A stretch of DNA of 64,000 bases, taken from the NCBI GenBank assembly GCA_020747015.1, contig JAGTJM010000034.1:274104-338103 (forward strand). Direction: 5' to 3'. Position numbers and translations under genes: made by a program. The DNA comes from Pyrenochaeta sp. MPI-SDFR-AT-0127. Taxonomy: Eukaryota; Ascomycota; Dothideomycetes; Pleosporales; Cucurbitariaceae. The notes under the pieces were generated by a model. That model did not search any database and was not told the origin of the DNA. It saw nothing but the letters and a program-made list of their open reading frames with translations. Shown here in pieces: positions 34,364-45,455 of this stretch. The first letter of the stretch is position 1. The number at the start of each line of letters is the position of its first letter.

Positions 34364-35377
34364 ATGATAAGCATGATTAGCCGTGCGGTTAAGAGAAATA
34401 TCACACCCCGATGGGCTACGTCTTGGGGCCTAGCAATGAATAGTATAACTAAATTGGATTCTGGGAGACTATTGAACAGGATGGATGGAGATCTCACTGT
34501 CTCGCACCACCTTGAACAAACCGACAAACCACACCTTCTATCCAATCAGATGCACATGGACACTCCACCTCCTGGGTTTCTCACAATACCCGGGGAGTTA
34601 AGAAACGAAGTATACGAATACGTCTTCGCTATTCCCTCCGGACGAATAATATGCCGAAATATAGGACCATGGGGAAGGAAGCTTTGCATCTCGCTAAGTC
34701 ATGGAGAGATCACAAGCTATGTGGAGCTTAACAGCTTCCAGTACGTCAACAAGCAGATCCGTCGCGAGACAAGAGGCTACCCACTCAAGACTAACCTTGT
34801 GGCCTTTTGCACCGAGGAGGCTAGCGAGCCCTCGCCCTTGACAGAAGCAGTAGTGTTCCTGCAGAGCCTTGCACCCACGTGGTGGCACCACGTACGAAGA
34901 ATAGTAATCACGCACAACAAATCTTCCGCTGGCTTGATCAACCAATCAGAACATACGGCTAGAAACATCGATTTCCGCGCCCTAGACGAGCTTTTCAAGA
35001 TTTGTCGCAGGACGCCACATCTCACGGTGCATTGGGCTTGTCCAACATGGAAACTAAATAGATCGCTGTGTCGATTCATCATCATCGCCATATCACTTGT
35101 AAAAGCATTCCGCGCTGGTACTATGCAGAGTTGTAGCAGTATAAGAAACGGGCACATTGTGGATCAATGGGTCAACTTTTGGCTGCGTGGCAGATCCGCG
35201 GAATGGTTGGATGTTCCGAACTTCAGAATCCATCCATGGAACATGGTGCATGATGCGGTGATTTACGAGAGCACCCTAAAAGACGCCATGGTGTGTTGTG
35301 CATATCACACGATTGCGGGCGCAGGGTTGCAGCAATGGAGGGATCAAGCAATCAAGTGGTACGCTGATGGGATATAG
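34364..35377 (+). CDS. F-box-like lineage-specific protein
   Basis: An ORF of up to 337 codons; the frame is open upstream to 34313 after a possible acceptor (CATACAG). The recognisable core is FLTIPGELRNEVYEYVF, the motif that opens a very large family of Dothideomycete proteins of about 200-300 residues, often annotated as F-box or DUF-type. Next come LSHGEITSYVELNSFQYVNK and a hydrophobic RFIIIAISLVKAFRAG. No signal peptide or membrane anchor is needed. The real start could be Met at 34364 or 34424, or an additional exon could precede it (33984-34262 joins in phase across a 50-nt GTAGGA...ACAG intron). Function is unknown; a role in ubiquitin-ligase substrate choice is only suggested by the motif. 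Confidence 0.65.
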   Translation: MISMISRAVKRNITPRWATSWGLAMNSITKLDSGRLLNRMDGDLTVSHHLEQTDKPHLLSNQMHMDTPPPGFLTIPGELRNEVYEYVFAIPSGRIICRNIGPWGRKLCISLSHGEITSYVELNSFQYVNKQIRRETRGYPLKTNLVAFCTEEASEPSPLTEAVVFLQSLAPTWWHHVRRIVITHNKSSAGLINQSEHTARNIDFRALDELFKICRRTPHLTVHWACPTWKLNRSLCRFIIIAISLVKAFRAGTMQSCSSIRNGHIVDQWVNFWLRGRSAEWLDVPNFRIHPWNMVHDAVIYESTLKDAMVCCAYHTIAGAGLQQWRDQAIKWYADGI

Positions 35378-35704
35378 GATGTGAAGATAGAAGCATTTGG
35401 TGGAACTTGTCATGGAAGGGAAGCAATCAGTTATTAGTAACCATTTTTCTTTTGGCAAGAGTATTCGTCAGTTAGTCAGACTTTGTCACTTTCTTAACGC
35501 CTCCCTACCACACTCATTTCACGTCTACCTCGATGCAGTAGATTTGATTTCCTATTAAAATCGGCGCCTAGTTTCGCATAATGTGAGATGTATATCTTAA
35601 TTCAAAGAAATGTGCTTTAATGATGTTATTTACTAGTCATTAATATAGTAGTCATGAACATCGAGCAGAAAGATCATGAGTCTGCACACATGTTGAACGC
35701 TTCA
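35378..35704. other. Convergent spacer
   Basis: 327 bp between two gene 3' ends, AT-rich at 35570-35650, no ORF. Holds both 3' UTRs. Confidence 0.6.
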
Positions 35705-37048
35705 TTATTGGCCCTGGGCCACAGGGCCGTCTTGCTTTCTCGCCTCTGAGAAATCTGGGCTTGCGTAAATCGTAAGCATTTCGCTCCACGTGGTCTCCCA
35801 TTCCTTCTTCATCCATCCATCTGTAGCTACCCAAAGCTTCTCATGAACCACCTTGAACTTGCCCTCCTCACTCTCTTGCGGAAAGAAGCCACCCCATGTC
35901 CTGTCAAGCAGACTCGCAGGGAATGCCCCTCCTGACATGAATTGCCAGCTAAGGAATGCTTGCTCCGCCATCAAGCAGTCATACTTGTCAGTTTTGACAT
36001 AGTTCTGGAGGAGTCGCTGGTGCATACGTTCAGAGGGAGTGAACACCATTGAGCCGACGTTTATGTCTGATTCAATGGGCTTCATAGGGTCTTGCGGGAC
36101 ACCGGCGAAGATGTAGGGCTCGCAAACTGGTGTTCGGTCTGGAAGAAAGTCATCCAGCTGAATCTTTGACTCCTCACAGCTTCTGATTGGCGCGATATCA
36201 AACATCTCGTCGATGTTGGTCATAGGAAATGCGTCGGCGTCTAAGAATAAAATACGCTCAAACTCGGTCTCCTTCCACATGTTCAGCTTTGCAAAAAGAT
36301 CCTTCCACCGTTTCTGAACACCTGGAGTGTTAGGATTCCATTCTAGTGGCGCAAGTTCTCGCACCACAGCCCCAGCTCCTGCGAGTAATTGGCGTTGTTC
36401 GAGTGTAACAAAATCCGCTACAAAGACAACGAAAGGGTACTTTTGCGTTCGCGATCGTTGAGACCAGAGAACGCGATAAATGAGGGAATGAATAGCGAGG
36501 AAATATGGGTCTTTTATCGACGGATTCCTGGTTGCCATAAAGGTCGCGTATGCGTACGACCTGGGCCCATCGGGACTGTAGTTGTGTGGTCGGTAAATAC
36601 CGAGCTCTTTGAGGGTCGAGATGGGTAGGTCAAGCTGTAAGTCACTTTGAAAAGGGAATTCTGCTTCGAAGGGTTGCGATTCTTTCTGTGGTTCTGATGG
36701 GAGAAGTTCGATGTTTGGCGAGGGCGGTGTAGGTATATCGTTCAACCCCAACTGCTCCCCGGAAGGGGGAATCTCGGGGGAGGTTGGATTTCCTGCCGGC
36801 AACGGCAGGAACCCGGGGGACCCAACCGGTAAGGTATTCTCAAGCGGTGAGCTAGTGGGTAACTGCGCAGTCGTGAATGTCGTCGCATATTGTGTTGGTG
36901 CTGCTTTGCTGCTGTACCCATGTCGGAAGCCATGGCTCGGCTTCCGGAGGCGAGAGCCAACTTGGTTGTCGTCTTGGTCTCGCGCAAATAGGAATATAAT
37001 ACCAACAATAAAAATGGTCGCTACCACAACATTATGCCGACGCTTCAT
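35705..37048 (-). CDS. Glycosyltransferase family 8-like type II membrane protein
   Basis: A single-exon gene of 447 residues. A short basic N-terminus (MKRRHN) is followed by a membrane anchor (VVVATIFIVGIIFLFA), a Pro/Ser-rich stem to about residue 125, and the catalytic domain. The DxD sugar-nucleotide and metal site is FLDADAFP (Asp270 and Asp272). Other family elements are YAYATFMATRN, PFVVFVADFVT and DINVGSMVF. Fungal relatives are Golgi enzymes adding glucose, galactose or N-acetylglucosamine to glycans; the donor cannot be told from sequence. It lies in the same orientation as the acyltransferase-3 gene 620 bp upstream and near a GT32 gene, suggesting a shared glycan pathway. The frame is clean. 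Confidence 0.88.
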   Translation of the reverse strand: MKRRHNVVVATIFIVGIIFLFARDQDDNQVGSRLRKPSHGFRHGYSSKAAPTQYATTFTTAQLPTSSPLENTLPVGSPGFLPLPAGNPTSPEIPPSGEQLGLNDIPTPPSPNIELLPSEPQKESQPFEAEFPFQSDLQLDLPISTLKELGIYRPHNYSPDGPRSYAYATFMATRNPSIKDPYFLAIHSLIYRVLWSQRSRTQKYPFVVFVADFVTLEQRQLLAGAGAVVRELAPLEWNPNTPGVQKRWKDLFAKLNMWKETEFERILFLDADAFPMTNIDEMFDIAPIRSCEESKIQLDDFLPDRTPVCEPYIFAGVPQDPMKPIESDINVGSMVFTPSERMHQRLLQNYVKTDKYDCLMAEQAFLSWQFMSGGAFPASLLDRTWGGFFPQESEEGKFKVVHEKLWVATDGWMKKEWETTWSEMLTIYASPDFSEARKQDGPVAQGQ

Positions 37049-37668
37049 GATGGTGACAAGAATCTGGTTAATGTTGCACTGGTTGTTCGATTAACGATGG
37101 TGACCATAGAGATGTACAATGTCACATGCGAAGTTTCATCCAAGCAAGTACCGAAAATCTTAATCTTGCGTGAGGCACATGGGATGACGATGAGCGCTGC
37201 AGGGTGAGTGGAGGGTAGTGTGATGCCTCATGGACAGCCGCATAAGAGGGGCATCTGTTAGCAATGACCAGGAACGGGGTTGGTACGGACTACATTCCAA
37301 CAAAGGCGTCTGGGCAGCGCACGATGTTCTGGCATTGATCGACGCCATACGTGCAAGGGCCCTGGGTTTACGCCGAGCAAAATCCCCATGGGGTGATTAG
37401 CGTCGGAGGAGGCGCCACTTTTGTAGATCCAATAAACGGCCCGCCCGAACACCATTCAGCCGTTGACCGCGCCTCCAGAAATGTAGCATGTGATGAGCGT
37501 TTTAGTCCATGTGAACTTTCACATGAAGCCGACAAGCGAAGGTAGTCACTACCCTGGCTTCTCAAGATGAGACCATATTGATGACTGAAACACTGAATGC
37601 CATGAGTGATGTCATTGCTACAATATTATTTGCTAATCTCGGTGCCACGCAAGAATAAGTTTATCAAA
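37049..37668. other. Spacer between GT8 and acyltransferase genes
   Basis: 620 bp. Several short minus-strand frames overlap at 37160-37565 and one has a Cys-rich string near 37317-37371, but frames do not join into a secreted protein. No gene called. Confidence 0.45.
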
Positions 37669-39201
37669 CTATCGCTTTGGCGATTGGGGCGGCGACAGTG
37701 TTTTCCTGTAGAACCAGTTCGCGAACTTGACGCTCGGCTCGTCAATAGCTTTCGTGACAACTTCAGCTAGGTACAGTGTCACAGGTAGAATGATCACCTG
37801 TGGCGCCCAGAACGCCAACTCAAGCCCTAGAGGGCCCTTGGTAGAAAGCGGAAATTTGTCAACCCATCCAGGGATGCCTTCCTTGTGTTCCGGCCTTGAA
37901 AGCCCTACAGCGGCGTAGAGTCGGTCGCAGAGCGCGTATATCACTGGCCCGTGAACCAAGTAGAGTGCGAATGAAATACGAGCGAGGTACTGACAAGAAC
38001 GGGATTCGAAAAATCGTTTTAACCATGGCAAACGCGGTATCGATGCAACAGCCAGAAATGCTGCCCAGAAGAGATAGAACCATTTGGCGTCAAATGGCGC
38101 CTGTGGCCTGAACCAGGACAACCACTTCCACCCCGGTGATTTGTAGAGATGAGTTTTCTTGTCAACGTCGGGTGCGTCGTAAGATGGTACGCCGCCTAAA
38201 TAAAGTGCAACGATGAAAAGGTGGAAGAAGATAAACTCCTTAAAGCTTGCTAGTGAGGAGAGGAATTGTGGCAGTTGATCGTCCTGGGCGAGGAGCTCGA
38301 GATCGCAAAGTAGCATGCCAGCCATAAACATGGCGCCGTAGTAGCCATCGACAATATACATGAAGTAGAAGATCAAGCCCATTTCACACCACAGCCGGGC
38401 GTTCTTGGTACATCTAGAAAACGCGCTGAGGGCTGTGTAGATGATAATGGACCCTTTGAATTCGATCGGAATGGACCAGGCATGTGGGTGATAGGGTAAG
38501 GTGAATTCGTATATGTTGGTGGAGAAGACAAAACTGTAGTTCTTGAACATGTAATACCAGTGTAGGACATCTTCGCTGAAGGTGGGCTTCATCTCGTGCA
38601 TGTCGACCCACAACTTAGTCCCATGTCGGAGACACATCCAGAGAAAGGTTACCACGATGATTGGAATGTACAGCCTTAGCCAGCGGCGGAAGAGCGCAGA
38701 AGTGATACCTTCTGCGGCGGCTTGCGTATGTCCTTTCTGAATGAGGCTCAATGATTTGAGGGAAAGGACGTATCCTGAGATGACGAAGAAGATCGATACG
38801 GCAAAATGACCTCCAGAAAAGAAGAGCCGCACAAAAGGGAGGGCTGCAAAGTAATGTCTGCCCTCGTAACCGAATGCGTTTTCGTATACCAGGTTTCCTT
38901 TACCACCGTGGGCCCAAAGCTGATTGTGGTGAATGTAAACTAGGAATGCTGCAAAGCCTCTTAGTCCATCAAGCCACGCTGTTGGCCGAGTTGGTTTTTT
39001 GGTAGGGCTTCCAGGTCGAAGAGACATGAACTCTGGGCGAATACAGTCGAAGCTCCATCTTGCGCTTCGCAACGGTTTCCAGTTCGTGGATTGTAGACTT
39101 ACTTCCTCCAGCTGGCAATTTTCCAAAAGCCCATCAAATTTGGCCGGCATTCTTGTATGATCAGATGAATTGTTATTTGGCAAAAGTAGTGGAAAGCACA
39201 T
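37669..39201 (-). CDS. Acyltransferase 3 family integral membrane protein
   Basis: A single-exon gene of 510 residues (or 493 from Met18). Acyltransferase 3 (PF01757) hallmarks are present: WLDGLRGFAAFLVYIHHNQL with the His91-His92 pair, FFSGGHFAVSIFFVISGYVL, LRLYIPIIVVTFLWMC and AWSIPIEFKGS. About ten hydrophobic segments are visible. The family O-acylates sugars, lipids or small molecules at membranes using acyl-CoA. The C-terminus shows a matching YLARISFALYLVHGPVI segment and a Ser/Pro-rich cytosolic tail. It is divergent from the GT32 gene (654 bp between start codons) and upstream of GT8 on the same strand. A role in acetylating a surface glycan or glycolipid made by those enzymes is inference. 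Confidence 0.9.
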   Translation of the reverse strand: MCFPLLLPNNNSSDHTRMPAKFDGLLENCQLEEVSLQSTNWKPLRSARWSFDCIRPEFMSLRPGSPTKKPTRPTAWLDGLRGFAAFLVYIHHNQLWAHGGKGNLVYENAFGYEGRHYFAALPFVRLFFSGGHFAVSIFFVISGYVLSLKSLSLIQKGHTQAAAEGITSALFRRWLRLYIPIIVVTFLWMCLRHGTKLWVDMHEMKPTFSEDVLHWYYMFKNYSFVFSTNIYEFTLPYHPHAWSIPIEFKGSIIIYTALSAFSRCTKNARLWCEMGLIFYFMYIVDGYYGAMFMAGMLLCDLELLAQDDQLPQFLSSLASFKEFIFFHLFIVALYLGGVPSYDAPDVDKKTHLYKSPGWKWLSWFRPQAPFDAKWFYLFWAAFLAVASIPRLPWLKRFFESRSCQYLARISFALYLVHGPVIYALCDRLYAAVGLSRPEHKEGIPGWVDKFPLSTKGPLGLELAFWAPQVIILPVTLYLAEVVTKAIDEPSVKFANWFYRKTLSPPQSPKR

Positions 39202-39855
39202 TCAGTGCCGGGATTTAAGGTCACAAAAATCCGCAACACTGCAAGTGTTCATGCGGTGAAAGTTCAACCAAGGACGGAATGCGAGTTATTCTGATGTCTG
39301 GTGGCAATGCGTTTTTCTGCTGCAACAGGATAGATCATGACGCCGAGGAACTTGAGCCAACTATTTCTTCTGGTTCGATGGTTCTGATGCTGCATGCAAG
39401 GATATGAGTAGCTCCGGGGAATATCCCCGCAGGGTTATACGGGTCCGTCATGCCTGCCCTGACAGATGAACAAGGTTATGGCAGGTTATACCGAGCGCTG
39501 TGGGGAAGCTACCGGAAACGCCCACAACCCCGAACCATCTGCGGGGTTCATGGTATAAGCTTTAGCTTAGCCGCCTTGACTTAACCTTCTTGAATCACAA
39601 TTCCGACAAAGCATGTCAGGCTTTCTATGGACACGTAGTGTTCCCTGTTATCACCTGCAGCTGCACTCACTGAAATGCCTGTCGACTACGTACCAATGCA
39701 CCGAGGGCAATTGCTCCGCACAGATTGGTTGACACCACGGCCGGGAGATTGAGGATCAGAGGCTCGTGTAGCATGAGCCCCGTTAATGAAATTGCTCAAA
39801 GCCTCGGGAGGCGTGGGAGGATCTGCGGGACTTGTAATCTTATGAAAACCTCAGC
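39202..39855. promoter_or_regulatory. Divergent promoter between acyltransferase and GT32 genes
   Basis: 654 bp between start codons in opposite directions. It contains a near-palindromic CCCCGCAGGG / CTGCGGGG pair (about 39424-39432 and 39538-39546). No TATA box is obvious. Co-regulation of the two genes is possible. Confidence 0.45.
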
Positions 39856-41152
39856 ATGCGCACTCGGTCACGGCCACGTCCGCCCAAGCTCCACCTTGAG
39901 TCCAGAATGCCTCCTCACTCCCCTATTGTCGCTCACTTCCAAGGCAAACTGACAAGTCAAGTTCGAAGAGTTCTGCCGGCATATCTCGCCTTGATCTTCC
40001 TGTTTCTCTTCTTTGCGAACGTACACTTCTTCACTGCTCCAATCCGCGCGGCGCACAGATACAGACGCGAGCTCAAATACCAACAGCCATTGCAACCTTC
40101 CACAGCATCAATCCCAAGAAAAATATGGCAGACGTGGAAGGTAGGCCCGCTAGGTTTTGAGCAGCGCGATTCAGACTCCGCAAAGACATGGCCCGCAAAA
40201 AACCCAGTCTACCGGTACGAAGTATTGACCGATGACAATGCCATAGAGTATCTCGAATGGCATTATGGTCCACAAGGGTTTGATCGGCCAGATGTTATCG
40301 ATCTCTATAAAGAATTGAACATCACAATCATCAAAGCTGATATTCTCCGCTACCTCGTTATGTACGCTGAAGGTGGTGTGTATGCCGACATTGATGTTGA
40401 ATGTCTTCGGCCCATCGACAGGTTTATACCAGAGCGATACAACGAAGAAGATGTTGATATGATAATCGGCGTGGAAATTGATGAGCCTGCATTTGCAAGC
40501 CATCCAATTCTCGGATCCAAGTGCAAATCGTTCTGCCAGTGGACATTCGCCGCCAAGCCAAGGCTTCCAGTCATGATGAGACTTATCGAGAACATCCAAC
40601 AATGGCTTCAAGACCTATCCGATGAGAAAGGAGTGCGTATATCGGAACTTGAACTCGACTTCAATGAGGTTATTAGCGGAACTGGTCCGTCTGCCTTTAC
40701 CAAAGCTATCCTTGAGCAAATGACGGCACAGAACAGTGGCAGCCCTGTCACTTGGGATCTCTTTCACAACCTTGCAGAGTCAAGACTCGTGAATGGCATT
40801 CTAGTCCTTAATGTGGAAGCCTTTGCAGCGGGCCAAGGACACTCGGACTCTGGCAACCATGACTCCCGTGGGGCACTTGTTAAGCACCATTACCATGCGT
40901 CGGGATGGCCGATGCGTCATCCACGGCATAACCATCCCATGTACGGTGAAGTAGAGCAGTGCAATTGGAAACCTGAGTGTGTCGCGGAGTGGGTAAGTCT
41001 AATATCTCTTCATCATTTGTCAGTCGGTCTCGGACTGTACTAACAAGGCACAGGATAAGAATGTTCTTGATTGGGAAACGCTTTCCAAGGAAGAGCAAGA
41101 AAAGCGCATTGCTAGCAAGCAAATACCACCTGCTGTACATCCACCACACTGA
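39856..41152 (+). CDS. Glycosyltransferase family 32 (Och1/Sur1-type DXD sugar transferase)
   Basis: Exons 39856-40992 and 41054-41152 (intron 40993-41053, GTAAGT...GCACAG) give 411 residues. The N-terminus is basic, then a signal-anchor (LPAYLALIFLFLFFANVHFF), as in Golgi type II enzymes. The GT32 pattern is clear: PRKIWQTWK, KADILRYLVMYAEGGVYADI with the DxD as Asp178-x-Asp180, and DVECLRPID. HHYHASGW follows near the end. Family members include alpha-1,6-mannosyltransferase Och1 and inositolphosphoceramide mannosyltransferase Sur1; subgroup is not clear. The last exon adds 33 residues. A second ATG at 39907 is an alternative start that keeps the anchor. Confidence 0.92.
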
Positions 41153-42901
41153 GTTTATAACGCTTGGGACTTCGTAAACAGGTTTCGTCATTTAAGCTTA
41201 GTTTGCGGATGCGCGGAGCCAATCAAGGTGACATGACTGGTGCTGGTTGACGCTGTAGACGTATCTGTCTTGAATCAAACAGATTATCAAGGCTGTCGGA
41301 CAGCGCGATCAGGTACACGCTCTATGTGTGCATACACATCACACGGGGCCGAAGTACAATCTCAAGAGACTGCACAGTGCTGGAGGCACTGGATGGAACG
41401 GCCGATGTTTGTTTTGTTTCTTTGGCGAACGTCCAGAACACGCAGGCGGCTGGCACGATAGCCGAATTTAGGCAAACGAGATACCATGACATACTTCATT
41501 TACTTATAGAACAATCATAGAGGGTTTCTGTTTGGCATACTGCGTACCTGCTCCCTTGATTGGTTTCCAAAATCGCGCGTGGCTGTCAAATTCAAAGCCT
41601 TCATAAGTTGACAATCCATCCATAGCAAATTATGATAAAACACCTTTGTCCTAATTCTGTTTAAGCCTATGAATTCAGCGTATGATATGGTTCCTTTACT
41701 GCTTTAGAACCTTGATACTGATATCTTGGCCGAATGAGAGCCCCCTTTGTCCTTTCCAACCACTGCTGTTGTTATTGAAGAGAGTAACTTGGGGCAACGG
41801 CTGGGGATTCAAAAGATAATTTTCCTGTCGAAATCATTCGTGATTTCTATCCACTCTGACAATTTTTATTGAGCAATACTGTATTTGAATGAATCCGTTA
41901 CTGAAGCAACAGATTGCTCTTCTCAGTCCCCTGGCTGGTAATACACATTCCAGAGTTGGTCAAATATTTTGCCAAAGTTTCTACTCTATTCTCAATAATG
42001 AGAGCCTCTCGCTTGAATACTGCAGTAAGACCATTTTATAGAGCCTGTGAAGGCGAACTCGTAGACATCGGTTGGAACTTTGCATGGAGAGGCTAGCAGA
42101 AACGAATCCGAGTTCGCTGGTCTGTGTACTGTTCAGCTTGGATGAATGAATTCTTTTGGATTTCTAAATCCATTCTGACAAATTCTTTATGATTCATACA
42201 TTTCGTCTCATTCTTTTTCATGTGTTCACGAGTCATTGAAGCATGGTACGGTCAAGGCTTCTTCCATTCCCATGATTGATAATGTCCCCTAGTGGTCCTA
42301 CTTGTGCCCTTCACCTGGAAGGAAATTGCAAATCAAATTATTTTTGAATAGAAGTAGGCTATTCTACCTTATAAATCTTCATTCGTCCTCAGCACATCCT
42401 GAGATTTACACGTGCCACCTAGCTTTGCAATCAACTCATCTGAAACGTGCCAAAGCGAATCATCCGCCATTGAGAACCATGGCCATCGCACTGTAAGGGT
42501 TGCGATGTAGTTTTCTAGTTCATCTTCGCTGACATTATGTGAGCATTTCCAGGTGCGATCGGTGTCATTTCGGCCAATCTACTTCCCACTCCATTATCTT
42601 CATGGCTAATGTGTAGCAAAGCTGAAACCACAAGCAGTTGTCGATCATATCACATCAGCCCAAACTGAACGTTCTGAAGGTTGTTTCGACGCCTCCCTGC
42701 GGCAGGGTCACTTATATTTAGCTGAGGCGCCTTGGCAGTGGCTTAGCGATGCCTGCGGGCGTTTCGCTGACGATTGTGCTAATATACACCCACCACCAGG
42801 CCCTTCTCATAACTCTTTGGAGCAATCGACACGAGATCTGAACCTTTGTTTAATCGCAGCGTCAATAGATTTGGGCTTCAGCGTTACGTCGACAAGAAGC
42901 T
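41153..42901. other. Intergenic region, 1.75 kb
   Basis: No credible gene. 41700-42350 is AT-rich with many short out-of-frame ORFs. Short frames at 41240-41520 and 41914-42096 have no features. Confidence 0.55.
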
Positions 42902-44620
42902 ATGGATCACGTGAGCACATCCTTCGACGTGATCGATCGTACGTACCTTTCTACTCTTCATTTGAAGGCCATACACGCGTCTATATGTTACTATAAGTAG
43001 TTTGTAACGGTCTTCAGTACTGTTGTGATAGGCCCATCAACAACCGTGTCGCAGCTCGCTAATGGTCCTGCTTTAGAAATCTACGCCACACTTACTTTCA
43101 TCCGCCAGGTGGCACATGATAGCGATGATAGTGAAAGAAAAAAAAGCCTCGAAGCGCTGCTCGTTTTCTTGGAAGCATTTTCAGCAGTCTGCTACAATGC
43201 TGAGGCCGGTCTGTTACGCGATGGTCGCGTGCATGACGCCTTGTCACGTGATACAGAGCGCTCGTTGTACTCACTCAAAAAATGTCTTGCCGCGTACAGT
43301 GAAGTATGGGGATGTATTGATGTGACGGAGAATTTTGATCAATTAGAAGGCGACAGCATGGCGAGCCTCAACATGAGTGCAGAGTATGGCCGCAAGAGAT
43401 GGAGAGATGGAATGAAGGAGAGGGCTCAAGTTTGGCGCAAACTAGCACAACCAGTGTTAAATGAGGTGTTATTTGGTCAGAAAGAGCTGAATACGGTGAT
43501 TAAACTTTGCGAGGGATGGATTTACAGCCTTCGACACACGTTAGAGATCATCCTATTGACGATAGGGCCACCAAAGACACTGTTTCCCATGAGTCCGCAG
43601 GTGGCAAACCTTGGCATTGTGGAAGTATTGGATTTACAACGCCGTGCAGCTTCAAATTCGCTATCATCAACACATTTTAATGACAATAATGCCCTCCCAG
43701 GGGTACTTCACGACACTGTTGGAATTACGAAGCCATTCGAGAGCCTCGCGAAAACGGTATACAAAGATGGCGATGATGAAGTCGATGTCATCGCTGAAGT
43801 AGCGCCGAACAGCGAGACACCAACACAGGACTTGTGCCATTTAACTTGGCTTCTCCAGGCCCTTTCACAGCAGCGCATGGGGACAAAGAATGGACCATAT
43901 GCGCTTCAGACGCTCATCTGTATGGGCTTTCTCGACGATCCAATTAATAAACGGGGCTTGATTCTCTACCGCTGCCCACAAAGTCACCCGTGGGCCTCAA
44001 AGCCACCTAACTTACATGATCTTCTTACTAGAGGCGACGCTGCGAAGCCGTCTCTCAATAGCAGATTCAACACCGCGAGGGCTATTGCTGGAACAATATT
44101 AGCAACTCACTCTTCTGGCTGGATGCACCAGCGTCTACATTCTAAGAATTTACTCATGATCCCGAGATCATTGAACGATTCAGAGCCGTCACCATTCGTT
44201 GTGGGCTGGGGTATCGCGTCACCGCCAGAAGGGAGAATTTTCGATCTAGAACCAAATTTGTATCAACACAAAGACCGCTTCGGGAAAGCATCTGCCGCCT
44301 TCGAAACCACTCACGATATTTACTCCCTTGGCGTGGTTTTGCTCGAATTGGGCCTTTGGAAGCCGATGTCTGTTTTGTTTGCACGGCGGATTGCGAAAAT
44401 GCCTCGATTTGATGAATCACAACAGCGCAACTTGTACCATCGTATCAATAGCAACTTACTGGATCTAGCGAATAGCATCGAATTGAAGAAAGAAATGGGT
44501 CAGCAGTATGCAGAGTTGGTTGTCCAATGCCTACTTTGGCACCATCGAGACCCTGTAAAAGGAATGATCGAGTTCCGTAAGCAAGTTGTAGACGCTTTGA
44601 CGGCATTATGCGTACTGTAA
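42902..44620 (+). CDS. Kinase-like (pseudokinase) protein of the fungal HeLo/prion-inhibition type
   Basis: Exons 42902-42942 and 43018-44620 (intron 42943-43017, GTACCT...CTTCAG; the donor two steps upstream, GTACGT, would break phase) give 547 residues. The N-terminal 250 or so residues are helical, perhaps a HeLo-like region, but the match is weak. The C-terminal half resembles fungal kinase-fold domains in such proteins: LNSRFNTARAIAGTILATHS, then SGWMHQRLHSKNLLM in place of the HRD catalytic loop, VVGWGIASPPEG in place of DFG, and HDIYSLGVVLLELGLW (subdomain IX). The catalytic Asp of HRD and the DFG Asp are missing, so it should not phosphorylate. A recognition or scaffold role in non-self responses is inference. 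Confidence 0.7.
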
Positions 44621-45455
44621 GTGGCACTATACTACCAGGTTTGACGTATCAAACCGACATGTACAACGAGTTTATCCAGATAAGATAGAGCATTGTTCTT
44701 CTACGCTGAAAGACTAAATAAGTAGTGCATTATAGTTGCACTGTATTTTATGAATTTGTACACAGACTCATGGTCCACTCATTATCGTTCCCTGTCATTA
44801 GACGTCATATGAATTACTTTATACATCAGGTTTCGAACAGGTTTTATAAGTACTACCAACAGACTTAGTAGCTCGGACCTCATAGTGCGCAGTGTAGTGA
44901 AAAAATTGGTTTAGGATTATCTCAAATGCAAGAGTTCGATGTAGGTGACACATTTGCAACGCACTCATGATCATAACATAATCTCATACCCTCCTCACTC
45001 AAGTTAAAGACTTAAACAATAGACCATAGGTCACAATAGCGAAGCTCATCAAATTTAAACTTTCTTCGAATCGTGATCAGCTGAACAACGTTCAGCACGC
45101 AGCACAAGAGATGGTTTATGGAGCTTCAGCGTGTACAATTTCATTTTCCAATCACATAACGTCTTATGAAAGCGGCTCTAAATATATAAAGACTTTCAGA
45201 CTAAGGTCGTGGTTAAAGAAGGCCTTGCAAACCAGCTGTTCGTTTTTCAGTGCGATGAAAGAAAGCTAGACGAAAGCCATAAACGAGCCAAAAAGCATCG
45301 AATAGTAACTTTCAAGTTCCAAGAGTTTATGTTCAATGACTTTAATGCCACACAATCATTGATACTTGTAGGAAAATTCAGAGTAGGAAGAGGTGCTAGA
45401 ATGACGAAGATACTAAATGCAACTCTTGACCTACCTCAAGAGGCTGACTGAACAC
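44621..45455. other. AT-rich spacer
   Basis: 835 bp without a gene. Frame 45209-45451 (+) has no ATG near its start and no domain. A TATATAA run occurs at about 45182-45188. Confidence 0.55.

Noticed and set aside
37160..37565. Possible Cys-rich secreted protein between GT8 and acyltransferase genes
   Set aside because: The cysteine string (CTYGVDQCQNIVRC) lies in a frame that does not join in phase to any leader; no signal peptide found.
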